This document shows, one piece after another, positions 1 to 5,716 of a stretch of DNA of 7,754 nucleotides. Position 1 is the first letter of the stretch; every line of letters starts with the position of its first letter. Under the pieces are notes generated by a model. That model was given only the letters and a program-made list of their open reading frames with translations, was not told the origin of the DNA and did not search any database. Position numbers and translations under genes: made by a program. Origin of the DNA: Gammaproteobacteria bacterium (GTDB taxonomy: Bacteria > Pseudomonadota > Gammaproteobacteria > Xanthomonadales > Marinicellaceae); assembly GCA_030426065.1 (NCBI GenBank), contig JAUHZH010000092.1:1-7754 (forward strand), given 5' to 3'.

Positions 1-736
1 CGTCATTGACGGTGGCGCCCAAAGCACAAGGTGCATAAATTTGCGCATCGACATCATAAATCTCATCCAAACCAACCGCTTCACAACCGTATTCATTGAC
101 ACACAGATCAACCGCTTCTTGGTTGATGTCCGTGACGAACACTTTGGCACCGTCGGCACGCAACAATTTAACCAACTCAAAGCCCACGTGACCAACACCT
201 TGGACCGCATAAGCGTAGTTACCCACTTCTTGGTTGCCGTATTTTTTCTCCAAACTGGCTTTGATACCTTGGTAGGTACCGAATGCAGTGAAGGGAGAAG
301 GGTCGCCAGAACCACCATGAACTTGGTGAACACCGACCACGTTTTCAGTCTCTTGAAACACATATTCCATGTCATTGACATCAATGCCCACGTCTTCAGC
401 GGTGATGTAACGACCGCCCAAAGAATCAATGAAACGGCCAAAAGCGCGGAACAACTCTTCAGACTTGTCAACTTTGGGGTCGCCAATGATGATGGATTTA
501 CCGCCACCCAAGTTCAAACCAGATACCGCGGCTTTGTAGGTCATGCCGCGAGACAAACGCAAAACGTCGTTCAATGCTTCTTGTTCAGTTTTGTAAGGCC
601 ACATGCGCAAACCGCCCAAAGCGGGACCCAAAACTGTATTGTGAATGGCAATGATGGCTTTCAAACCAACGTCTTTGTTATGACAAAAGACAACCTCTTC
701 GTGTTCTGTTTTGTCAATGGTTTCAAAAATGTTCAT
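1..736 (-). CDS. ldh: Leucine dehydrogenase (Glu/Leu/Phe/Val dehydrogenase family), 3' end missing
   Basis: NAD-dependent oxidative deamination of leucine and other branched-chain amino acids to 2-oxo acids, or the reverse amination, in the cytoplasm. The first 245 codons are present, and the remaining 100 or so residues of a roughly 350-residue family lie beyond the window. The N-terminal catalytic domain has LGPALGGLRMW (36-46), GMTYK with Lys68, GLNLGGGK with Lys80, and ITAEDVG with Asp115. These are the substrate and catalytic residues of LeuDH at the same numbering as in Bacillus enzymes. The Rossmann domain begins near 174, with GVGHVG (180-185) and Asp203 after strand two, as expected for NAD binding. 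The ATG at 736 is preceded by AAGGA six bases upstream. The overall match is to leucine rather than glutamate or phenylalanine dehydrogenase, but substrate choice cannot be settled without the C-terminal part. It lies downstream of pheA but has its own promoter candidate. Confidence 0.93.
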   Translation of the reverse strand, partial: MNIFETIDKTEHEEVVFCHNKDVGLKAIIAIHNTVLGPALGGLRMWPYKTEQEALNDVLRLSRGMTYKAAVSGLNLGGGKSIIIGDPKVDKSEELFRAFGRFIDSLGGRYITAEDVGIDVNDMEYVFQETENVVGVHQVHGGSGDPSPFTAFGTYQGIKASLEKKYGNQEVGNYAYAVQGVGHVGFELVKLLRADGAKVFVTDINQEAVDLCVNEYGCEAVGLDEIYDVDAQIYAPCALGATVND

Positions 737-742
737 ATCAGT

Positions 743-747
743 TCCTT
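743..747 (-). promoter_or_regulatory. Ribosome binding site of ldh
   Basis: AAGGA on the minus strand, six bases before the ATG at 736. It fixes the start of leucine dehydrogenase. Confidence 0.8.
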
Positions 748-756
748 ATCAGCACG

Positions 757-773
757 GCCAAACCAGCTTTGGC
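757..773 (-). promoter_or_regulatory. Inverted repeat in the ldh leader, next to the RBS
   Basis: GCCAAA and TTTGGC form a perfect 6-bp stem with a 5-nt loop, ending ten bases upstream of the Shine-Dalgarno AAGGA. In RNA this would be a hairpin placed where it could influence ribosome loading. Any function is inference. Confidence 0.4.
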
Positions 774-796
774 GCTTGCTTTGTTATCATATGAGT

Positions 797-814
797 GATT
801 CAAAGGTTTGAATC
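797..814 (-). promoter_or_regulatory. Perfect 8-bp inverted repeat in the ldh leader (operator or RNA hairpin)
   Basis: GATTCAAA and TTTGAATC are separated by two bases, giving an 18-base perfect dyad. With a 2-nt spacer it resembles a dimeric transcription-factor site at least as much as an RNA hairpin. It lies about 75 bp downstream of the predicted transcription start, unusually far for a classic repressor site, so an RNA role is also possible. Confidence 0.45.
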
Positions 815-863
815 GAGTGTCCCCCTCTGTGCCGGGGTGGCATGAGGGCATGTGAAAAGTGCA

Positions 864-877
864 GGTCAAGATTGACC
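864..877 (-). promoter_or_regulatory. Inverted repeat just downstream of the ldh promoter, candidate operator
   Basis: GGTCAA and TTGACC are separated by two bases, giving a 14-base perfect dyad. It starts about 10 bp downstream of the predicted transcription start, a typical place for a repressor that blocks RNA polymerase. The regulator cannot be named from the sequence. Confidence 0.45.
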
Positions 878-893
878 CACCAATCGGCGCGTC

Positions 894-899
894 ATTATA
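894..899 (-). promoter_or_regulatory. -10 box of the ldh promoter
   Basis: A consensus TATAAT on the minus strand in the pheA-ldh gap, embedded in TTTTGTGTATAATG. No good -35 hexamer lies 16 to 18 bp upstream (the best reads there match only two of six positions), so the promoter may need an activator. A start near 887 would give a leader of about 150 nt before the ldh ATG. Confidence 0.6.
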
Positions 900-922
900 C
901 ACAAAACACTGCCAAAATGCAC

Positions 923-942
923 TTTAAACCAGCCAAAGCTGG
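923..942 (-). terminator. Weak terminator-like hairpin after pheA
   Basis: CCAGC and GCTGG form a 5-bp stem with a 4-nt loop (929-942), eight bases beyond the pheA stop codon, followed on the minus strand by TTTAAA. The short stem and three-T tract make it a poor Rho-independent terminator, so some read-through into ldh is likely. Confidence 0.35.
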
Positions 943-949
943 CGCTGAT

Positions 950-2038
950 TTAGACCGATTGTGGATAAGAACCGAGTACCTTGAGGTGTTTGGTGTGGCG
1001 TGACATGGCGCGCAAAGCACTGGCCACCGCTTCATCTTCAGCGTGACCCATCACATCAATGAAAAAGACGTAGTCCCAGCGACCCTGTTTCGAAGGTCTG
1101 GATTCAATCCGCGACATGCTGACACCGTGGTCATTCAAGGGCTTCAGGATATGGAACAAAATGCCCGCTTCGTCGGTGGCCGACACCAACAACGACGTTT
1201 TGTCCGCGCCACTGGGCGCCAACAATTGTTTGCCAATCATCAAAAAACGCGTGGCGTTGTCAGGTCGGTCTTCGATGTCGGTGTGCAATAAATTCAAACC
1301 ATACATCGCCGCCGCTGATTCACCGGCAATCGCGGCCGCATGTTCGGTGAATGTCGCTTTGCGGGCGGCAGCGGCGTTGCTGCTGACGGCAATGGTTTCG
1401 ACGTGCGGTGCGTTGTTGCGCAACCACGCCCGGCATTGTGCCAATGACTGGCGGTGTGAAAACACGACTTTGACTTGTTCCAACGATTCACATTTGGACA
1501 TCAGGTTGTGGTGGATGGGCAAATCCAACTCACCACACACTTTCAAAGGCGATGACAAGAACATGTCCAAGGTGTTGTTGACCGCACCTTCGGTGGAATT
1601 CTCCACAGGCACCACACCAAAATCAGCGGCACCCGCTTCCACTTCAGCGAACACCTGATCGATGGTGGATTCAGGCATGGCTTTGATGGCATGGCCAAAG
1701 AAACGGTAAGCAGCCATTTCAGAAAAAGTGCCCTCAGGACCCAAGTAGGCAATGTTCAAAGGTTTCTGCTGGGCCAAACAGGCTGACATGATTTCTTTGA
1801 ACAAGCGAACCAAAACTTCATCTGACAAGGGGCCGTCGTTGCGCTCTTTGACGGCACGCAATACCTGCGCCTCACGCTCAGGGCGGTAAAACACACCACC
1901 TGTTTTGGCTTTGGCTTTGCTCATCGCCACTTCATTGGCAATTTCCGCACGCTCAGTGATCAGGTTTTGAATGGTGGCATCGATCTGGTCGATTTTCTCT
2001 CTTAGTGCGCCCAGCCACGCTTGGTTGTCTGCAGTCAT
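950..2038 (-). CDS. pheA: Bifunctional chorismate mutase / prephenate dehydratase (P-protein)
   Basis: Cytoplasmic enzyme that converts chorismate to prephenate and then to phenylpyruvate, the precursor of phenylalanine. Three domains are visible in 362 residues. An AroQ-type helical chorismate mutase (about 1-90) carries ALREKID, ITERA and FYRPERE. A prephenate dehydratase domain (about 94-270) carries NIAYLGPEGTFSE, VPVENSTEGAV (143-153) and the catalytic TRF (263-265). A C-terminal ACT domain (about 280-358) has ESRP (312-315), a motif of the phenylalanine-binding regulatory site, so feedback inhibition by phenylalanine is expected. In the first ACT motif the usual GALH is GILF here. The length is normal. 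The ATG at 2038 lacks a clear Shine-Dalgarno sequence (AACAACAAAC precedes it). It lies 59 bp after the upstream nuclease gene, with no terminator evident between them. The usual aromatic neighbours (serC, hisC, aroA) are absent. Confidence 0.97.
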   Translation of the reverse strand: MTADNQAWLGALREKIDQIDATIQNLITERAEIANEVAMSKAKAKTGGVFYRPEREAQVLRAVKERNDGPLSDEVLVRLFKEIMSACLAQQKPLNIAYLGPEGTFSEMAAYRFFGHAIKAMPESTIDQVFAEVEAGAADFGVVPVENSTEGAVNNTLDMFLSSPLKVCGELDLPIHHNLMSKCESLEQVKVVFSHRQSLAQCRAWLRNNAPHVETIAVSSNAAAARKATFTEHAAAIAGESAAAMYGLNLLHTDIEDRPDNATRFLMIGKQLLAPSGADKTSLLVSATDEAGILFHILKPLNDHGVSMSRIESRPSKQGRWDYVFFIDVMGHAEDEAVASALRAMSRHTKHLKVLGSYPQSV

Positions 2039-2097
2039 TGTTTGTTGTTATGGGTCGAAAAGCCCTGTTTTAACACCAATCAAACAGAATGAAAATA

Positions 2098-3888
2098 CTA
2101 TTTTTTGATACCCACCAAAACCAGGTCGTGGTCTGATGAGGCAAACGGGTCATTGTTGTAGTATTGGGTTGGCTTGGGGTGGCCTTGATCCCAATCTTCT
2201 TCGTTGTAACCCAAGCCATGAAATTCATCGGCATTGATGTGCCATTGGCTGGCGCCGGTGAAATGTTTCATGGCCGCTTCATTGAGGAAAATGTGATCCA
2301 AGGCACCCACTTGGCCTCGATAAGATGCAGTCCAATTGCGGTCACCTTGGCTGTGGCGAATGACATCAGTGAAACCACCGGCTTCATAAACACGGATGGC
2401 ATCTTCTCTGCCATAACTGTTGAAATCTCCAGCCAACAGCGTGGCTTGGATGCCCAGGCCCAATGGATCACCTGACAACCAAGTCAACAACTGCTTCGCA
2501 GCCAAGGTGCGTTCTCCTGCGTAACAACCCTGACCATCGCCTTGGGCTTTGTTTTCGCCTTCGGCTTCACGACAACTTTTTGATTTCATGTGAATCGACG
2601 CCAATTGAAACCGCACACCAGAGCCTGTTTCAAAGCCTTGCAAAACCACCGGTCGGTGTCGATGCACCCTGTATGCTGGCATGGAATGGTTGTCCAAAAT
2701 TTTGTGACTGCCAAGCGGTTGTACCGAATCACCCTGATAAATGATGCCATTTTTCAGCACGTCATCGGCCAAAGCACCAGTGTTCACATAAGACCATTCA
2801 ACCCCACTGCGTTCATTTAATGCTGCAATCAAGGCCTTGACGCTGGCGTCTTGGTCATTTTCCAATTCTTGCAAGGCCACCAGCTCAGCGCCCGATTGAA
2901 CAATCGCTGAAACGACCTTGTCCAGCTGTCGCTGCCATTCCGTCTTGGAATCGGCCCCACGACAACCCCAGTTTTTCTTGGGGCCACAAATGTCTTTGCC
3001 ATGATCGATGGTTCTGAACAGGTTTTCCACATTGAAGGTCGCTACCTGGATGTCACCACCCACGGAATCGGCTTGTGCTTGACGTGGGTTGCCGTGGCTG
3101 TCGAACCGCAGAGCCTCGGTGGGTTGCACTCGGAATTGGCCAAAAGCATAATCCAACACACCCTTGACACCCGTTACCTGATACCCCAGCCGCAAAGGGT
3201 GCTGTGCTGAAAAAGGCGCTGCTTTTTCTTGGGTGCGCAAGGTTTGAGGCAAATAACGGCCGTCGCGACCATCGTCGATGGTGATTTTGTTCAATGCATT
3301 CTCGGCCTTTATTTTTTGAGCCGCTTGGCCTGGCATCGCCACTTGTGTGGGGCCAAAAACCCGACCATGGGACAAGGTCAATTGACCATATTGAGCCCAT
3401 TGGTAAATGTCGGTCACCGTCAAGGTTTGTGGCAATTCCAACAACATGCCTTCGAATGCCTCCAAATCCTGACTTTTCAAAGGCAGTGTCAATGGCGTTG
3501 CCTCTGGCAAATCTTGCGCTTTTTGACACAAATAGGCCGATTTGACTTGGTTGATTTGGGTCATTTCATGCCGTTCTGAAACCACGCCTTCCAGCACCCA
3601 ATGCTCGCCCACTGCCACTTCAGTTTTTGAATGGTGAACAAACAACGCTTCTGATGTGGCTGGATCGCCATCGCCTTTCAATGATTGAATAAAAAAACCA
3701 CCCAAACCATTTTGTCCCTGGAAATCACCGGTGACGATGCCCTCAATGGTGACCTTTTGGTCAAGCAATGGACTGACCGCGCCACTGCCTTGAATTTGGG
3801 CAATGGTGGTGTTGGCTTGCTGACAGGCCGAATCGGCCATGCCATTGAAAGCAACGAATAAACAACTGGCAGCGAGGATGATCTTCAT
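2098..3888 (-). CDS. Secreted ExeM/NucH-family endonuclease
   Basis: Extracellular DNase-type protein of 596 residues. A signal peptide is visible: MK, a hydrophobic stretch, then cleavage probably after GMA (residue 17). An OB-fold-like domain follows (about 45-120; VTIEGIVTGDFQG, GGFFIQ), as in ExeM and NucH nucleases. The endonuclease/exonuclease/phosphatase fold begins with VATFNVENLF (282-291) and continues with ALQELEND (metal-binding Glu near 340), AGDFNSYG (486-493), GALDHIFL and the terminal SSDHDLV (584-590), so the catalytic Asn, Glu and His residues are all in place. The mature chain has six cysteines, consistent with disulfides in an exported protein. No C-terminal anchor such as GlyGly-CTERM is present; the protein ends a few residues after the last motif. 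The ATG at 3888 is chosen over an in-frame GTG at 3915 because it begins the signal peptide, has GGAA six bases upstream, and the extension would run into a terminator stem. Likely roles are nutrient scavenging from DNA or biofilm turnover (inferred). Confidence 0.9.
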   Translation of the reverse strand: MKIILAASCLFVAFNGMADSACQQANTTIAQIQGSGAVSPLLDQKVTIEGIVTGDFQGQNGLGGFFIQSLKGDGDPATSEALFVHHSKTEVAVGEHWVLEGVVSERHEMTQINQVKSAYLCQKAQDLPEATPLTLPLKSQDLEAFEGMLLELPQTLTVTDIYQWAQYGQLTLSHGRVFGPTQVAMPGQAAQKIKAENALNKITIDDGRDGRYLPQTLRTQEKAAPFSAQHPLRLGYQVTGVKGVLDYAFGQFRVQPTEALRFDSHGNPRQAQADSVGGDIQVATFNVENLFRTIDHGKDICGPKKNWGCRGADSKTEWQRQLDKVVSAIVQSGAELVALQELENDQDASVKALIAALNERSGVEWSYVNTGALADDVLKNGIIYQGDSVQPLGSHKILDNHSMPAYRVHRHRPVVLQGFETGSGVRFQLASIHMKSKSCREAEGENKAQGDGQGCYAGERTLAAKQLLTWLSGDPLGLGIQATLLAGDFNSYGREDAIRVYEAGGFTDVIRHSQGDRNWTASYRGQVGALDHIFLNEAAMKHFTGASQWHINADEFHGLGYNEEDWDQGHPKPTQYYNNDPFASSDHDLVLVGIKK

Positions 3889-3894
3889 GTGAGT

Positions 3895-3898
3895 TTCC
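3895..3898 (-). promoter_or_regulatory. Ribosome binding site deciding the nuclease start
   Basis: GGAA six bases before the ATG at 3888 on the minus strand. It directly follows the U-tract of the upstream terminator. Confidence 0.55.
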
Positions 3899-3940
3899 AA
3901 AGATAAAACGGCCACAAAGCTTATCTGGGCTTTGTGACCG
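3899..3940 (-). terminator. Rho-independent terminator between the carboxypeptidase and nuclease genes
   Basis: On the minus strand a 12-bp stem (3940-3929 with 3920-3909) closes an 8-nt loop, with a single G-U wobble, and is followed by TTTTATCTTT. The wobble is a C-A mismatch on the other strand and there is no T-tract there, so it is directional and serves minus-strand transcripts. It lies 14 bases after the carboxypeptidase stop codon. Confidence 0.88.
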
Positions 3941-3954
3941 TTGGGTAAAAAGAA

Positions 3955-5085
3955 TCAGATTTTGTGCAAGCTGTTATTCAGGGCAATGACGATGTCTTCA
4001 CCCAATTTCTTGCTACGCTCTGGAGACCAACCATACTGCTCATCGGGCAAGTCGTGGTTGTCCTTGAATGGCATTTCCAAGGTGTAAGCCAAACATTTGA
4101 ATGTTTCACCCACGTAATTGGTCGCGATGCGCAAATCCCCCTTTCCGGGTTCGTCTTTGGGGTAGCCATGGACGTCTTGAAAATCTGGGCTGGCGGCATG
4201 GAAGGCGGCTTTGAAGGTCTCTTCCAAATCCTTCAAGCGGTCATCATAGCCTGGGTTGCCTTCACAACCGGCGACGAAGTTGTAAGGGATGTCTTCATCT
4301 CCGTGCATGTCAATGAAGGCATCGACACCGTGTTTGTGCATTTGCTCTCTGACCAAGTACACTTCTGGAGATTGTTCCATCGAAGGCTCCAACCACTCAC
4401 GGTTCAAATTGGCACCGGTGGCATTGGTTCGCAGGTTGCCTCGGTAAGCGCCGTCAGGATTCATGTTAGGAACGACAAAAAAGCGACACGATTGCAGCAT
4501 TTTTTTGGCGGTTGGGTTATCGGCATCCAAAACGGTTTCAATGAACCCCTCGGCACACCATTCGGCCATGGTTTCGCCCGGGTGCTGACGGGCAATCACC
4601 CAAATGTTTTTCTTTTCGACATCCACATCTCCGTCTTCTATGACCAGCATGTCAAAATCTCGGCCATCAACCGTTTCGCCCAATGATTGTAAACGACACA
4701 AATCAGATTGTTGCGCGAAAGCCAGGAGATTCAAATGGCGATCAAAAGAATACGGTGCGAAATAAGCCAAGTAAATGTCATCGGTGTCGGCATCGAATTC
4801 AACCGTCATTTGTTGACCATCGAAATCGGTGGGCAAACGGAACCACTCTTCGCGGTCAACAGATGCACAGACGTCATAATCCTTCCAACCGGTGGGGATG
4901 AAACAGTCCGCGGCGTTCAAAAATTTCACCACGCAATTATGGTCCTTGATGCCCTGGATGCGAAAGTAAAACCACTGACGGAAGTCAGAGTGTGAATCGT
5001 TTTTGATGTTGACCTGAATGTCGTCTGGTGAATCGGCCTTGATGACTTCAATGCGACCACCGTCAAATGCGCTGCTGATTTTCAT
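3955..5085 (-). CDS. M14-family zinc carboxypeptidase, cytosolic carboxypeptidase (CCP)-like
   Basis: Predicted zinc metallocarboxypeptidase of 376 residues, removing C-terminal amino acids from a peptide or protein. The first 120 residues or so form a beta-rich N-domain typical of the CCP/AGBL branch of M14 (GWKDYDVCASVDREEWFRLP is part of it). In the catalytic domain, RQHPGETMAEW gives zinc ligands His168 and Glu171, DMHGDED gives the third ligand His261, NPDG and NLNREW (Asn228-Arg229) supply substrate carboxylate binding, and TLEMPFKDN gives the catalytic Glu337. There is no signal peptide or membrane segment, so it should act in the cytoplasm. The ATG at 5085 is preferred over an in-frame TTG six bases upstream; neither has a clear Shine-Dalgarno. 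It is followed by a strong terminator. Eukaryotic relatives trim polyglutamate from tubulin; the bacterial substrate is not known. Confidence 0.9.
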   Translation of the reverse strand: MKISSAFDGGRIEVIKADSPDDIQVNIKNDSHSDFRQWFYFRIQGIKDHNCVVKFLNAADCFIPTGWKDYDVCASVDREEWFRLPTDFDGQQMTVEFDADTDDIYLAYFAPYSFDRHLNLLAFAQQSDLCRLQSLGETVDGRDFDMLVIEDGDVDVEKKNIWVIARQHPGETMAEWCAEGFIETVLDADNPTAKKMLQSCRFFVVPNMNPDGAYRGNLRTNATGANLNREWLEPSMEQSPEVYLVREQMHKHGVDAFIDMHGDEDIPYNFVAGCEGNPGYDDRLKDLEETFKAAFHAASPDFQDVHGYPKDEPGKGDLRIATNYVGETFKCLAYTLEMPFKDNHDLPDEQYGWSPERSKKLGEDIVIALNNSLHKI

Positions 5086-5166
5086 GTTCAATACGGCAAA
5101 TTTAAAAGCGCTTATCTTGTCACAACCACCCCAGAATCACAAGGAAAGCAGCACAAGCCAAAACAA

Positions 5167-5214
5167 CATGGTACTGACCATGCCTGAGTCATTCCAAACG
5201 CAGGGTTTAATGAC
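5167..5214. repeat. Two inverted repeats upstream of the carboxypeptidase gene
   Basis: The first is CATGGT/ACCATG with a 4-base loop (5167-5182). The second has a 6-bp stem, GTCATT/AATGAC, continuing through a 2-nt bulge into AAAC/GTTT around a 5-nt loop (5188-5214). Neither is followed by a T-tract on either strand, so they are not ordinary terminators. They lie about 80 to 130 bp upstream of the carboxypeptidase start, so they could be operators or part of the larger hairpin array beside them. Confidence 0.5.
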
Positions 5215-5231
5215 AGCTCTTTAAATCCTCC

Positions 5232-5348
5232 CCTCTTGAGAGGCCCCTACATGGATGTAGGTAGTTAGGGCAACGCAGGAGCAGTTGCCGAGGTCGGGGG
5301 TGTGTATTCCACACCAGTGGACTTTCGATTTGGCTTGATACATCAAGC
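5232..5348. repeat. Array of five compact hairpins: candidate dispersed repeat or structured RNA
   Basis: Five inverted repeats follow one another within 117 bp: CCTCT/AGAGG (5232-5243), CCTACAT/ATGTAGG with a 2-base spacer (5246-5261), GGCAAC/GTTGCC whose stem extends inward by GC/GC past one bulged A (5269-5289), GGTGTG/CACACC with a 5-base loop (5299-5315), and GCTTGAT/ATCAAGC with a 2-base spacer (5333-5348). There is no open reading frame of note and no T-tract. The tetranucleotide GTAG occurs twice shortly before the third hairpin, reminiscent of REP sequences, but this is only a resemblance. The DNA between the membrane-protein stop and the carboxypeptidase start (5086-5371) holds nothing else I can identify, and no convincing promoter. 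Confidence 0.6.
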
Positions 5349-5371
5349 AGTGACTCTCAAAACATCCCTCT

Positions 5372-5716
5372 TTAGTATTTCAAAATCCGCTTCCTGATCA
5401 CCCAAACATTGAACAAAGGCAATGCAGAAAACAGTATCCCCGAAAATAACAAAACCTGCATCTTAGAAACATAATCTAAATGAAGCATTCCTGTAGATAC
5501 AGTGAAAAGATAAAACAAGCCAATAAAGGCAAGTAAACCATTGAAAAACAAAGTGGCAAATAATACCAATCTATTTTTCATGTCGACCCATACCCACACG
5601 GCAAACATGTAAGGCAAATCAAAAATCAATGAAGACCATGTGCCTTTGTAGGCTGTAATAACAATGAACGCAATCGCTAATATATTTAATACCAAATTGA
5701 TTTTGACTGTCTTCAT
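5372..5716 (-). CDS. Small four-helix membrane protein, uncharacterised
   Basis: A 114-residue protein I do not recognise. Four hydrophobic segments are visible, at about 6-24, 29-45, 50-73 and 87-107, with a charged WVDMKNR turn between the second and third and a basic tail (IRKRILKY). It should be an inner-membrane protein; there is no catalytic motif. Its ATG overlaps the dgt stop codon as ATGA and is preceded by GGTGG four bases upstream, so translation is probably coupled to dgt. The gene is much AT-richer than its surroundings: a hand count over 5401-5700 gives about 35% G+C, against 47-55% in sampled parts of dgt and pheA. Hydrophobic codons explain some of this, but recent acquisition is possible. 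A functional link to dGTP metabolism is not implied by the sequence. Confidence 0.72.
   Translation of the reverse strand: MKTVKINLVLNILAIAFIVITAYKGTWSSLIFDLPYMFAVWVWVDMKNRLVLFATLFFNGLLAFIGLFYLFTVSTGMLHLDYVSKMQVLLFSGILFSALPLFNVWVIRKRILKY

Noticed and set aside
41..811. A 256-codon plus-strand open frame at the left end
   Set aside because: It runs antisense over leucine dehydrogenase, which has clear family motifs in the opposite strand. The translation resembles no protein family.
738..851. A 37-codon upstream open frame in the ldh leader ending one base before the ldh ATG, considered as a leader peptide
   Set aside because: It has no Shine-Dalgarno and no run of leucine, isoleucine or valine codons, as an attenuation peptide would need. 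The end position is probably chance.
1116..1658. A 180-codon plus-strand open frame inside pheA
   Set aside because: It is antisense to the prephenate dehydratase and ACT domains; no independent coding evidence.
3889..3915. Upstream in-frame GTG start for the secreted nuclease
   Set aside because: It would add nine residues before a well-formed signal peptide and place the start inside the terminator stem, with no Shine-Dalgarno.
3964..4686. A 240-codon plus-strand open frame
   Set aside because: It lies wholly antisense to the carboxypeptidase, whose zinc motifs are intact; it is a by-product of codon usage.
5018..5224. A 68-codon plus-strand open frame reaching into the hairpin gap
   Set aside because: Most of it is antisense to the carboxypeptidase 5' end, and there is no ribosome binding site.
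5333..5348. The GCTTGAT/ATCAAGC hairpin as terminator of the dgt unit
   Set aside because: On the minus strand it is followed by CAAATCG rather than a T-tract, and the stem is AT-balanced. It fits better with the hairpin array.
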